A DNA stretch of 64,000 nucleotides. Source: an uncultured Erythrobacter sp. (GTDB taxonomy: Bacteria; Pseudomonadota; Alphaproteobacteria; Sphingomonadales; Sphingomonadaceae). Below, piece after piece: positions 16,786 through 25,926 of the stretch. Numbering within the stretch: position 1 is the stretch's first letter; each line of letters begins with the position of its first letter. Both the position numbers and the translations under genes were made by a program. The stretch lies in assembly GCA_947503275.1 (NCBI GenBank), contig CANNCZ010000001.1:62001-126000 (forward strand). Direction: 5' to 3'. The notes beneath the pieces were generated by a model. The model searched no databases. It saw only the letters and a list, made by a program, of their open reading frames with translations, and was not told the DNA's origin.

Positions 16786-18948
16786 ATGAAGCGGATTTTT
16801 GGCGGGCTCGCGCTGGTGATTGCACTGGCTTTGGTAACAGCGGGTGTCTTGCTCTGGACGCCCAGTCCGCGCAGTTTTGACAAAGAAGCCGCAATTGCCA
16901 AAGCGAAAGAATACGACGTCCGCATCATCCGAGACAAATTCGGGGTGCCTCACATCTATGGCGAAAGGGACGCCGACGTTGCCTTTGGTCTGGCCTTCGC
17001 AAACGCCGAAGATGATATTGAGAATATCGCCCTTGGCCGCCGTTTTTCGCGCGGGGAAATGGGCCTTGAGACCGGCGAAGAGGGCGCGATCACGGACTAT
17101 CTCGTCGCCGCGATCCAAGCGCGCGAGGCTGCCGCAGAACAATATGAGAGCGACCTATCGCCTGAGTTCCGAGAATATCTCGACGGGTATGTCACCGGGA
17201 TCAACTATTTCTGTGCTCTCAACGAAGAACGCTGCGGCCCCGGCCTTGCGCCTGTCACGCCTCAAGACATCATCGCCTCTTACGTGTCGCGGACACCGCT
17301 TTATTACGGGCTCGATCAAGAGCTAAGACGCCTGTTCGACGGGGATTTTGAATTTCAGGAACAGGCCGAGGCTGCCCGCGCAGCGGTGCGGCAGGTCGGT
17401 GATGATGTTGTCGATGGATCAAACGCCATCGCCGTTGCTCCGTCGCGGTCCAGTGATGGTCACACACGCCTGATGGTCAATTCGCATCAACCTTTCCTCG
17501 GGCCGACGGCATGGTACGAAGCGCGAGTTAAATCCGAAGAAGGCCTCGACATGATCGGCGGGCTTTTCTCCGGCAGTCCGCTCGTCTCCCATGGGACACG
17601 GCCAGAGCTGGGTTGGGCAATCACCGTGAACAAACCAGACCTCGCCGATTTCTTCAAACTCACGGTGAATGACGAAGACAACCCCACGCAATATATGATG
17701 GATGGCGAATGGCTGGATTTCGAAATGTCCGAAGTCACCATCCGGGTGAAGCTGTTTGGACCGTTTAGCTTCCCATCGACACAGGCCATCCGGCGGTCTG
17801 TCCATGGTCCAGTATTCGATACGCCAAAGGGATTTTACGCCGTCTCTTTTGCCGGTGATCGGAATATTCAGGCGGCCGAACAATGGTACCAAATGAACAA
17901 GGCCACCACGCAAGAGGAATGGTTGGAGGCGATGTCGATCCAAGGCATCCCGAGCTTCAATTTTGTCTATGCTGATCGCGCGGGAAACATTGGCTATTAC
18001 TACAATGCGCAGGTGCCGATGCGCGCCGAAGGCTGGGATTGGAGCGGTGCGGTTCCCGGCGATCGCAGCGAATTGGTTTGGCAGGGTATCTACCCATTCG
18101 GCGGCGCTGCGCCAGTGGTGCAAAATCCAAGCTCTGGCTATGTCGTCAACGCCAATCACACGCCGTTTGAATCGACCAATGGGCCTGATCAACCAATGGC
18201 GGAAGACTTCCCCGCACATTATGGGATCGCCAACAAAATCACCAATCGCGGTTTGCGCGCACAAGAGCTTTATGGCAGCGATGAGAGCATCACCGCGGAT
18301 GAATTCATGCGCTACAAAATGGATCTCGCCTACGCGGAAAACTCGCCTCTGATGACGTGGCTGCGCGATCTGCAAGCGAACCCCGACATTGTCGAAAATT
18401 CCGAATTTGACGACGCAATGGAGATCATCGCTGCGTGGGACGGAGTGACCGAATTGGACCGCCGCGGCGCGGGTCTTTCCATTCGCGCAGCCCAAATTGC
18501 TCTCGGCATTCAGATGCATGGCGATGACCCGGAAAACCCCGACCCGGTCGAGGCCCTGCGGCAAGCCATGGGCGAATATATGAGGGGCTTTGGGCGCCTT
18601 GATCCCACCTGGGGTGAGGTCAACCGCTTGATCCGGGGCGATGTTGATCTGCCTTTGCGGGGCGGTCCAGACACATTGCGCGCCATCTACTCAATCGAAA
18701 ATCCCGAAGACGGAACGCTGACCGCGATCGCGGGAGACAGTTATATCGTCTATGTCGATTGGGATGCTGATGGCGTTGCCGCAATCCGCTCAATCAATCA
18801 ATTCGGCTCGGGCGTGCAGGATGAAAACTCGGTCCATTACAATGACCAATCCGCAATCTTTGCCAAAGAGCAATTTCGCACGCCTCCCATGACGCTTGAG
18901 GCGGTCTTGGCCGAAGCGACCGCTGACTACAGTCCAGGCACGCGCTGA
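16786..18948 (+). CDS. Penicillin acylase family (Ntn) amidohydrolase
   Basis: 720 residues. An N-terminal hydrophobic segment (about 4-24) acts as signal/anchor. The alpha-subunit region includes IIRDKFGVPHIYGERDADVAFGLAFANAEDD. The autoprocessing site is seen as DGSNAIAVAP, making Ser212 the likely N-terminal nucleophile of the beta subunit after cleavage. FLGPTAWYEAR, LVSHGTRPELGWAIT and VNANHTPF are conserved family motifs. Members hydrolyse N-acyl bonds (penicillins, acyl-homoserine lactones, aculeacin); the substrate cannot be assigned, though quorum quenching is possible. ATG 16786 is preferred over TTG 16783 because of the GGAG spacing. Confidence 0.9.
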   Translation: MKRIFGGLALVIALALVTAGVLLWTPSPRSFDKEAAIAKAKEYDVRIIRDKFGVPHIYGERDADVAFGLAFANAEDDIENIALGRRFSRGEMGLETGEEGAITDYLVAAIQAREAAAEQYESDLSPEFREYLDGYVTGINYFCALNEERCGPGLAPVTPQDIIASYVSRTPLYYGLDQELRRLFDGDFEFQEQAEAARAAVRQVGDDVVDGSNAIAVAPSRSSDGHTRLMVNSHQPFLGPTAWYEARVKSEEGLDMIGGLFSGSPLVSHGTRPELGWAITVNKPDLADFFKLTVNDEDNPTQYMMDGEWLDFEMSEVTIRVKLFGPFSFPSTQAIRRSVHGPVFDTPKGFYAVSFAGDRNIQAAEQWYQMNKATTQEEWLEAMSIQGIPSFNFVYADRAGNIGYYYNAQVPMRAEGWDWSGAVPGDRSELVWQGIYPFGGAAPVVQNPSSGYVVNANHTPFESTNGPDQPMAEDFPAHYGIANKITNRGLRAQELYGSDESITADEFMRYKMDLAYAENSPLMTWLRDLQANPDIVENSEFDDAMEIIAAWDGVTELDRRGAGLSIRAAQIALGIQMHGDDPENPDPVEALRQAMGEYMRGFGRLDPTWGEVNRLIRGDVDLPLRGGPDTLRAIYSIENPEDGTLTAIAGDSYIVYVDWDADGVAAIRSINQFGSGVQDENSVHYNDQSAIFAKEQFRTPPMTLEAVLAEATADYSPGTR

Positions 18949-18953
18949 AGGCA

Positions 18954-18997
18954 TGAGCACCCCTCATCTGAGGCGCTGAACCGGGAATGCGTGCTCA
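18954..18997. terminator. Hairpin between convergent acylase and GMC genes
   Basis: TGAGCAC...GTGCTCA (7 bp, perfect) encloses a second perfect stem CCTCA-TC-TGAGG. The element fills the 46-bp convergent gap and overlaps the GMC stop codon. It could serve both strands, but lacks a U-run, so termination is inferred from position and stem strength. Confidence 0.45.
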
Positions 18998-21900
18998 GCC
19001 GGTCTGTCGCGCAATCCCGACGACATCCTCCGAAGACGATGCCGTATTGATGCTTTCCAACCGCTCCAATTCCTCCAGAATCCATGGCGTCACATCGCGG
19101 TTCGCGTTGCGCCCAATGAACAAGTCCATGTGGCCATAATCGGGAACGATCCGCTGGCTGTATAGCGATTTGCCATTGTGCTCTGACAACCAGACGCGCG
19201 TGCGCTGTCCGCTTTCGGGATAGAATATCTGGTTGGTGGCTCCTGATAGGAAGCTGATGGGCAGAGCCAAGCGACGGGCCGCGTCATCATCGGTGTAGAT
19301 CGACTTGCCATCCGCATCCACGGCCAGACCTTTGTGCATGATCTCCCCCAATTGCTTGAACGGGGAAAGCGACACGCGGCTGAACATGCTGCCAAGCGCC
19401 AGATGCGTATCATGGCCCAACTGGCGATGGTCCCAGCTCGGGCCGAACACGCCAAACACGCGGCGGCAGGTCGGGTTCTTACACTCTTGTCCTTCGGGAA
19501 CCGGTATTTGATACGCGACCGCGTCAATCTCATTATCGTTTTCGGTGCCTTGGCTGACGAAATCGAAATGCCCATCGAGCAGCGAAATCTCTCCCAATAT
19601 GCCTGCGACGCCGAGGTCCGCTTTCATGTAATTGAGCCAATTGGTGACGGGATGGAGGGTAAGCTGCGAGCTGATAAGCGACCTGACATGCGTAACATGG
19701 CCCGCGCCAATGCCCATCAAAAGGCTCATTGAACCGACGCAATGCGCGATGGCTTGCACGCTATCGGCTCCGGTCACACCGCGAATTTTCGCGACAGCGG
19801 CTGGCCAGTCGTAACGAGCGATATCATCAATGCAGAATTCGGGCGGGTGTTCGGTATCGTTGCCGGAATCCGCACTGGCGCGATAGTCGAACAGCCACAC
19901 ATCATACCCCTGTGCGACAAGGCTTTCAGTGAGGTTCTCATCGACCGTGGGCGTGGCGAAACTGGATGCGCGAACGGAGAAGCCGGGGGCGAGCACAAGC
20001 GGTCCACGCGCGCCGCCGCGATACCGGGTGAGGGCGATATTCACGCCATCACCTGTGGGAACGACGTGGCGCTCTGGCGAGGGAAGGTGCATTGTGCGCG
20101 GGGACAGCAATGCCGCATCCTTCGCCGCAAAATCATTCAACGTCGCAAGCATTCCGCCATAGGCGCGGAACACTGTCATCGCGAAAAAGCCAGCATATTT
20201 GGCCACGAAATAGGCCTCAATGGCTTTGCGCGCTTTGGGGATGAGGTTGATGATATGGCCGACCAGCGTGTCCGCGTCGTGCACGGTGATGGTGGTCAAT
20301 TGACGCATGAATTCATCAATGCCGAGTTTTAAGACACCGCGTCCGATCAGGTCGCCATCAGCATCGTCGCCGTGGCGCAATGTGACGAATAGTGTTGTGA
20401 GATCGGTCCATGGATCGGACTTGGCTTTTCCTTGGCCGCGCTGCTCCAAAGTCTTGAAACCGTGGAAGTGGATCGGGCCGTCTGGACCTTCGAGGACCAT
20501 GTCATACAGCATGGTCCAGCTTTCGGCTTTGTCCGGGTTGGCGACCAACAAGCGGAAAGTGCCTTCGCGCACGGGCATGGGGTCCGCTGAAATCGCGCTG
20601 ACGAGAACTTCGCCGGTTATGCGGGATCGGTGTTGGGGGTCATCAATCATGTGATGGAGGTTGTCAGTCGCAACGGTCAGCTTGAAACTGCACGCATTGT
20701 CTTCTGACTGCCCCCAAGCCGCGCCGTTGACGTAATCGTTGCGAATACGTTCGACATGGCCGCAGGGGCGGTGATGACACCCGGTGGCGCTGATATGGCC
20801 CGCCATGGTTTCGGTGAAGTCCAGTCCGGGGCTCATGGCTTCGGGGTGGTCCTTGACCAATTGGCGGATCGCGGCCTTGCCTTCTTCGACAGCGCCGTTT
20901 TTGAAATGCTCAGCGGCGTCTGTGACGGCTTCGGCGATGGGGCCGATGGCATGACCGCCGACCCATTTTGCGATGCTCAGCTTAAGGTGCTCATGATGCG
21001 GGACCTCTTGCGGTTCTGCAGCGACACTCTCGTCCAAAGACGTATCCTTGGGCAATGGTGTTTCCTTGCCGAGCGCATAGTCGATGGTCCAACCTTCGCG
21101 TTGCGCGAGCTTTTCCACGGCCCGCTCGGCAACGGCGGTGATTGTCAGCAATGGATTGACGCCCACTGCACCCGGTATCGCCGCGCCATCGCAGACATAG
21201 AGCCCCGGATGAACGTCCGTACCTTTCGTGCCTGCGAAGACACGGCAAGTGTCATCGACAACGCCTGTTTCGGCATCATCGCCCATGCCGCAGCCGCCGA
21301 TTGGGTGGACTGTAATCAGCTTACGTCCCATCGGTTCAGACCACAGTGGATCGGAGAAATATTGCGCTTCGATTGCCTCTGCTGCCTCGCGCATTTTATC
21401 ATCGTCGCGGCGGAATGTTCGCTGTTCGCCAGCTTTGGACCAATGGATCGAAATGCGGTCTTCTTCCAAGGCGAGGCGGCCACCGGAATCATCAACGCTC
21501 ATAACCAGATAAGTCTGTGTGCGCGCCATCGGTCCTTTATAGGCCCATTCGGCAATGCTTCCCGGGTCGGTCTGAACGGCTTCGCCCATGGCTTTGGCGT
21601 CAAGCAACCGCGGTTTAACTTGGTCGAGGCCAAAGCGGGTGAACCCGTCTGCCAACGCTTCGCCAAAGAAGAATGCCGGGCCTAATGCTCCTGCGAGGAT
21701 GCCGGGGGCAACGCCCTCTTGGATCACCAACCCCTTGGCCGGATCGTCGGCATCGCGCATGTCGATGATGCCTGTGATGCAGGGGCCGGGATAGGCTTCT
21801 TGGGCGACATCAAATGTGCCCACGCCCATGGCGTAAATCGGGCTGGCGGTGACGTCGTCGCCGTGTTTTTCGGACTTGAAGTAACTGTCATAGGCAAAGC

Positions 21901-22825
21901 CGAGAGCATCACCATTGCCGGAAAAACTGCTGCCCAGTTGGTCAGAAAGGGACAGGCCCTTTTCGCGCGATCTGAGCAGGATCTCTGTCGATCCCAGCGC
22001 GCCCGCGCCCAAAACAACATGGTCGGCGGTGATGCTGACTGCAGCCTTCGATGCTCCATCACCGTTGTGCTCTGCATGGACGCGCCAGACATCTCCGCCA
22101 CGCTCAATCCAAAGGACTTTGGCCTGTGTGAATATCTCCGCGCCGTGATTGGCGGCGTCGGGAAGATAGTTCATGAGCGTCGTGTTTTTTGCACCGACAT
22201 TGCAGCCGGAAACGCAGTCACCGCAATTCGTGCAGGCTGGTTGTGGCACGCCAAACTTATTGGTCTTGTCATCAAAATTGACGTTGATCGGCGTCTTGTA
22301 GAACCGCTGACCCATCGCGTCGGCGGAATGCTCCAGCGCATCCAGTTTACCCAGACTAGGGTGTGTATCGGGATAGGCATTTGGCGAGAGCATTTCGCGT
22401 GCACGCTCGTAGTATGGGTCAATCGCATGCGGATCATCGCGGAATGCGGCGGGCCAGTGCTCATGAGTAAGCAGGCGTTTGTCCAGCTCCAGCGCCACAT
22501 TCGCATTGATCAACGACGTCCCGCCAAGACCGCATCCGACAAGCGCATATTGATCATCATTCACATGCACTTCAAACATCGCATCCGGCGATCCGATCCG
22601 TCCACCCTTGACGTTGAATTGCATCGCACCTTGCGCATCTGCAATCTTGTTTGGATATTCGCCCGGGAGCATTTCCTTGCCGCGTTCCAGAATGCACACA
22701 TCCTGCCCTGCGCGCGCCAATCGCGATGCGGCGACGCCTGCGCCATAGCCGGAACCGATCACCAATACGGTGTAGTGCGATTTCGCAGCGTCGAGGCTGC
22801 GTGCAATGCGTTTTTGCTGGGTCAT
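18995..22825 (-). CDS. GMC oxidoreductase (cholesterol-oxidase-like) fused to an alpha/beta hydrolase
   Basis: 1276 residues in three parts. Residues 1-about 590 form a GMC flavoenzyme: FAD motif VIGSGYGAGVAA (22-33), GCGLGGTSLINANV (98-110), and a four-cysteine cluster C198-x2-C201-x2-C204-x3-C208 followed by GAKNTTLMNYL, as in ChoD-like GMC proteins. The C-terminal GMC signature is HPIGGCGMG ... VCDGAAIPGAVGVNPLLTI. Residues about 640-900 are a linking domain with CHHRPCGH. Residues about 930-1276 form an alpha/beta hydrolase (LVLAPGFSVRASSF, DVWLFDYRAS) whose nucleophile elbow reads AHCVGS, with Cys1029 where Ser is usual. Its ATG overlaps the phosphoesterase stop. It probably acts on a sterol- or lipid-like hydroxyl compound; substrate unknown. 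Confidence 0.88.
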   Translation of the reverse strand: MTQQKRIARSLDAAKSHYTVLVIGSGYGAGVAASRLARAGQDVCILERGKEMLPGEYPNKIADAQGAMQFNVKGGRIGSPDAMFEVHVNDDQYALVGCGLGGTSLINANVALELDKRLLTHEHWPAAFRDDPHAIDPYYERAREMLSPNAYPDTHPSLGKLDALEHSADAMGQRFYKTPINVNFDDKTNKFGVPQPACTNCGDCVSGCNVGAKNTTLMNYLPDAANHGAEIFTQAKVLWIERGGDVWRVHAEHNGDGASKAAVSITADHVVLGAGALGSTEILLRSREKGLSLSDQLGSSFSGNGDALGFAYDSYFKSEKHGDDVTASPIYAMGVGTFDVAQEAYPGPCITGIIDMRDADDPAKGLVIQEGVAPGILAGALGPAFFFGEALADGFTRFGLDQVKPRLLDAKAMGEAVQTDPGSIAEWAYKGPMARTQTYLVMSVDDSGGRLALEEDRISIHWSKAGEQRTFRRDDDKMREAAEAIEAQYFSDPLWSEPMGRKLITVHPIGGCGMGDDAETGVVDDTCRVFAGTKGTDVHPGLYVCDGAAIPGAVGVNPLLTITAVAERAVEKLAQREGWTIDYALGKETPLPKDTSLDESVAAEPQEVPHHEHLKLSIAKWVGGHAIGPIAEAVTDAAEHFKNGAVEEGKAAIRQLVKDHPEAMSPGLDFTETMAGHISATGCHHRPCGHVERIRNDYVNGAAWGQSEDNACSFKLTVATDNLHHMIDDPQHRSRITGEVLVSAISADPMPVREGTFRLLVANPDKAESWTMLYDMVLEGPDGPIHFHGFKTLEQRGQGKAKSDPWTDLTTLFVTLRHGDDADGDLIGRGVLKLGIDEFMRQLTTITVHDADTLVGHIINLIPKARKAIEAYFVAKYAGFFAMTVFRAYGGMLATLNDFAAKDAALLSPRTMHLPSPERHVVPTGDGVNIALTRYRGGARGPLVLAPGFSVRASSFATPTVDENLTESLVAQGYDVWLFDYRASADSGNDTEHPPEFCIDDIARYDWPAAVAKIRGVTGADSVQAIAHCVGSMSLLMGIGAGHVTHVRSLISSQLTLHPVTNWLNYMKADLGVAGILGEISLLDGHFDFVSQGTENDNEIDAVAYQIPVPEGQECKNPTCRRVFGVFGPSWDHRQLGHDTHLALGSMFSRVSLSPFKQLGEIMHKGLAVDADGKSIYTDDDAARRLALPISFLSGATNQIFYPESGQRTRVWLSEHNGKSLYSQRIVPDYGHMDLFIGRNANRDVTPWILEELERLESINTASSSEDVVGIARQTG

Positions 22826-24270
22826 TCTGCTGCCTCCCGCAGCTGTGTGTTCGAGCGGTCGAGCATCTCGCGGACGCGTTTGTCGGCCTCATCAAGGATG
22901 CGATCGTGGACCACGCGTGAGAAATCGGCCCAATGGCCAGATGCGCGTTCCACCGCCTTTGCCGTCTCATCAGCGAGGCGGTTCGAACGGCCGCTGCCTT
23001 CGACGCGAACTGGCGCCATTGTGCCATCAGTGGGATCATTGAATAGCCGCAACGAGGCAACCTCCAATTCATCAGAGACCAGCATCGCAGCGCATCCTTG
23101 TACCGGCATCAAAGTCGGCTCATCCAGGACCCAGCCGCCCGTGTTGAACACACCGACAGGGACATCGAATCCGTCGATAAGCAGTTCATCCTGAAACGGC
23201 TTGTGTGTGTGCCCGAATATGAAGGACACCTCGCGCGGCACGTCTGCCAACTCTTGTTGCATTTGATGCGCGACCGGAGTGCTAAGATACCAGCCGATAT
23301 CCTCGATCTCATCCTCGCCTAGGACATGGCCATAGCCATCGCGTTGGCGTTCCGCCGCGCGACCCGCAGTTAGATCAACGCCAGCGCGGATAAGATTGTC
23401 GAGCGTGACGCCGTATTTGAGCGGCATTTTCGGATTGATACCCAGCTTAGAATGCAGCCCGCCGGTTATCCGCCTTCCGATGCTTTCGGCAAAATCATGG
23501 CTTGCGCCAGCGCTCAACATAACTTGGTAGAGCGAGCCTGCGTCATCGCCGATTTCGCCTGCGCTGCCCAGGTCAGACCAGAGAAAATCAATCCATGGAC
23601 CGTTCTCCTGCTCCAATTGTCGCATTGTGTCGGGACGCGCCTCGCCATCGTCAAGGAAGGCGCGCATGTTTGATAGCGCGCGGTACATTCCGTCGAGGTA
23701 ATGCCCGTGATGCATGACCACGGCGCGGCGGGTTTCACTGTTTGAAATTCCCCAGTTTGGATAAGCAATTTTGACTGATGCATCGCTCAAATGCGGGCGG
23801 TGGGCCAACAGCGATTCCATCAGACGGCAACGATGCGACGGTGTGCCAAAGATGCTGGTCACAGCCTCCAGATCGCCGGGAATTTCACCGTTCTCCAGCG
23901 CCGATAGAAAGCCATTGTCTTGTGCAATACGCCACAAATGGTGGTCGTGATTGCCTGCGACATAGATGATCTCTCGGTCGAACAGGTCAGCCCCATCGGC
24001 AGGGTAAAACGCATCCAGCAATTGCAGAAAGCTCTTTGAAACATCACCAAAGGGCGACAGGCCCAGATCCAGTGCATCGCCCAGCAAAACGAGCTGAGGC
24101 TTTTTCTGATCACCCGAACTTTGCTCTAGCGTTTCGCGTAGGCCTTTGGCGAAGGCAGCTAGCACTTCGGACGGACCTTCGGCGATCTCGCCGCTGCGAT
24201 GCACATGGGTAAGCAAGCTGTCGCGTGCACCAAGGTGCAGGTCGGACAAGACGACGTGGGCAATGCTCAT
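22822..24270 (-). CDS. Calcineurin-like metallophosphoesterase
   Basis: 482 residues. The metal-binding motifs of the MPP superfamily are in order: VVLSDLHLGARD near the N-terminus, LLGDALDLG, AGNHDHHLW, VMHHGHY and FGHTHKPF. The family includes UDP-diacylglucosamine pyrophosphatase-like and nucleotide phosphodiesterases, but this protein is longer. ATG 24270 is chosen because the fold starts there and GGAGA lies just upstream. It overlaps both neighbours by 4 bases (ATGA), so it is strictly coupled to the serine hydrolase before and the GMC fusion after it. No export signal is seen, so it is probably cytoplasmic. Confidence 0.88.
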   Translation of the reverse strand: MSIAHVVLSDLHLGARDSLLTHVHRSGEIAEGPSEVLAAFAKGLRETLEQSSGDQKKPQLVLLGDALDLGLSPFGDVSKSFLQLLDAFYPADGADLFDREIIYVAGNHDHHLWRIAQDNGFLSALENGEIPGDLEAVTSIFGTPSHRCRLMESLLAHRPHLSDASVKIAYPNWGISNSETRRAVVMHHGHYLDGMYRALSNMRAFLDDGEARPDTMRQLEQENGPWIDFLWSDLGSAGEIGDDAGSLYQVMLSAGASHDFAESIGRRITGGLHSKLGINPKMPLKYGVTLDNLIRAGVDLTAGRAAERQRDGYGHVLGEDEIEDIGWYLSTPVAHQMQQELADVPREVSFIFGHTHKPFQDELLIDGFDVPVGVFNTGGWVLDEPTLMPVQGCAAMLVSDELEVASLRLFNDPTDGTMAPVRVEGSGRSNRLADETAKAVERASGHWADFSRVVHDRILDEADKRVREMLDRSNTQLREAAE

Positions 24271-25517
24271 GATCGGTTCTCCAAGCAGGTGTAGAATGCA
24301 TCGCGGACCATTTTCTCCCGCGGATCGTCCCATTTCCCTGTGCCAAGTTTGTTGGTGATCCATGCGTATGAGACGCCGTCTTCAGGATCGCAAAATGCCA
24401 GTGATCCACCGACCGCAAAGCTGCCAAAGGCGCTGTTCGTGCGGGCATATTCCCACTCGCTGAACGGTTTTTCAAAGCCGTAGGAGTAATACATGTCTGC
24501 GGTCAGAACTTGGTCTTTCAGCCCATTTCGCGGGACCAGATGACCTTTCGCAAGGACCTCCATGACCTCTGGCGTGATGCCCAGCTTTTGCCCGCCTTCG
24601 GCAAAGGCGTGATACAATGTCGCCAATCCGCGAGCTGACGCCATGCCGCCAGCTGCACCTTGCCCGATGCGCCAAAATTCCTCGCAATCAAGCGCGCCCG
24701 GACCGGCCATAACAAGCGGGTTGTTGAGCGTGCGGAAGGCCAGTGTTCCTGGCAGACACATCTCAAATGTGAGCGGCCATGGCATTGTGGTGTGGTGGAT
24801 GAAGAGGTCCTGCATCCCGAACCCTTCAATCCGTGCGATACGATTGCGGTCGAAAGTCTCAGGCAAGCCAACGAACACATCTGCATTCAGCGGCCCCGCA
24901 ATTTCGTCAGCAAAGAATTGAGGCAAGCGCCGGCCCATGTGATCGCGGCGATGGATCAGCTCGCTGACAATCCAACCCAGTGTATAGGCATGGTTCCCCG
25001 AATGGTCGCCCGGCGTCCAATTCGGTTTCTGACGCGCAATAGCATCGCAGATGGCGGCTTCATCACCGATATTTTCAAGGGTGAGTTTGTAATCAATCGC
25101 TGCAAGCCCGGCCTGTTCGGAAAGAGCCTCACCTACGGTGATCGCTTCTTTGCCATTCGCTGCGAATTCGGGCCAGATATCGGCAACCGGCTCGTCATAG
25201 GTGAAGAGTCCGCGTGAGACAGCTACTGCTCCCGCCATTCCCGTTAGACCCTTGGTCAGCGAATAGACCAAAGTGATATCATCGCCATCCCAAGCGAGTT
25301 TGCGCGACGGCTCTTTCCACCCACCATGCAAGTCCACCAGTGTCTCGCCATGATGCATGATGGTGCAGGCGGCGCCCAAAGCTTCACCCGATAGGATTGA
25401 TGCCTGAAATGCGTGCGCGACAGGCTCGAACCCCTCAGCGACAAAGCCGCCTGTCCAAGCGTCTGTGGTCTCGCTTTGCGATCCCTCTTGTGCAGAAGAA
25501 CGGCCCCATAGCTGCAT
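24267..25517 (-). CDS. Serine hydrolase, beta-lactamase class C / EstB-like esterase
   Basis: 416 residues, first gene of the three-gene leftward operon. The catalytic S-x-x-K is present (YSLTKG, Ser86 and Lys89), with the expected downstream Tyr in HAYTLGWIVSELIHR and the late motif FGSFAVGGSLAFCDPEDGVSYAWITNKLG. It matches EstB-type esterases and other penicillin-binding-like serine hydrolases. No signal peptide is visible, which argues for cytoplasmic ester hydrolysis rather than cell-wall work. Together with the two downstream enzymes it could release, oxidise and dephosphorylate a shared lipid-like substrate. Confidence 0.88.
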   Translation of the reverse strand: MQLWGRSSAQEGSQSETTDAWTGGFVAEGFEPVAHAFQASILSGEALGAACTIMHHGETLVDLHGGWKEPSRKLAWDGDDITLVYSLTKGLTGMAGAVAVSRGLFTYDEPVADIWPEFAANGKEAITVGEALSEQAGLAAIDYKLTLENIGDEAAICDAIARQKPNWTPGDHSGNHAYTLGWIVSELIHRRDHMGRRLPQFFADEIAGPLNADVFVGLPETFDRNRIARIEGFGMQDLFIHHTTMPWPLTFEMCLPGTLAFRTLNNPLVMAGPGALDCEEFWRIGQGAAGGMASARGLATLYHAFAEGGQKLGITPEVMEVLAKGHLVPRNGLKDQVLTADMYYSYGFEKPFSEWEYARTNSAFGSFAVGGSLAFCDPEDGVSYAWITNKLGTGKWDDPREKMVRDAFYTCLENRS

Positions 25518-25692
25518 TATAATGCCCCCGATGCGCGCGTCGACGAAAGGCCTTGCGCGGAAAGAGCATGGTGTTAGTGAAAAATGGTTAATGCGCGGTT
25601 AGAGGGATGGCGACTTCACCTAAATTGTCAGTCTATTATCATATTTATGCTTGACTTTAACTTGGCATGAAGAATGGGGACTGGATTTATAC

Positions 25693-25746
25693 TTGATCTC
25701 AATCGATCAAAATAGCGGATTGATCAAAGTCATCAGATGAGATCAA
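25693..25746. repeat. Cluster of TTGATC/GATCAA sites
   Basis: TTGATC (25693) and GATCAA (25705) form an 18-bp inverted repeat. A perfect TTGATCAA palindrome follows at 25720-25727 and another GATCAA at 25741-25746. The arrangement looks like a multi-site operator. It would also be rich in GATC for Dam-like methylation, but no methylase is seen nearby. Confidence 0.5.
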
Positions 25747-25777
25747 TTTTTGAGGGAATTCGCTCTGTAAATCAGAT

Positions 25778-25799
25778 GTTTGCATCACTTTGAGCAAAC
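25778..25799. repeat. Inverted repeat GTTTGC...GCAAAC
   Basis: A 6-bp perfect inverted repeat (8 bp counting one mismatch) with a 10-nt spacer, about 130 bp upstream of the diguanylate cyclase start. It is a possible operator. Confidence 0.35.
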
Positions 25800-25926
25800 G
25801 TCATGCAGTTCGATCGTGATGTGAGTGCCAACGAAACGGTTGAAAAATCGGCCAATCACGCGCGATTCCTAAAGACGAACTTAACTATATCGACCTAACG
25901 CGTCGGAACGGGAGCTTTACGGTTCG

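Larger units (their letters stand above)
25518..25926. other. 409-bp AT-rich intergenic region upstream of the diguanylate cyclase
   Basis: No gene is seen. The stretch separates two divergent genes and is clearly AT-richer than its surroundings. It contains the GATCAA repeat cluster (25693-25746) and an inverted repeat GTTTGC...GCAAAC (25778-25799). It probably holds promoters for both directions. Confidence 0.6.

Noticed and set aside
17419..18564. 381-codon minus-strand frame inside the acylase gene
   Set aside because: It is antisense to a well-supported Ntn hydrolase and has shadow-type composition.
21719..23194. 491-codon plus-strand frame
   Set aside because: It runs antisense across the GMC and phosphoesterase genes, which have clear motifs. 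The product is Arg/Cys/His-rich with no recognisable domain.
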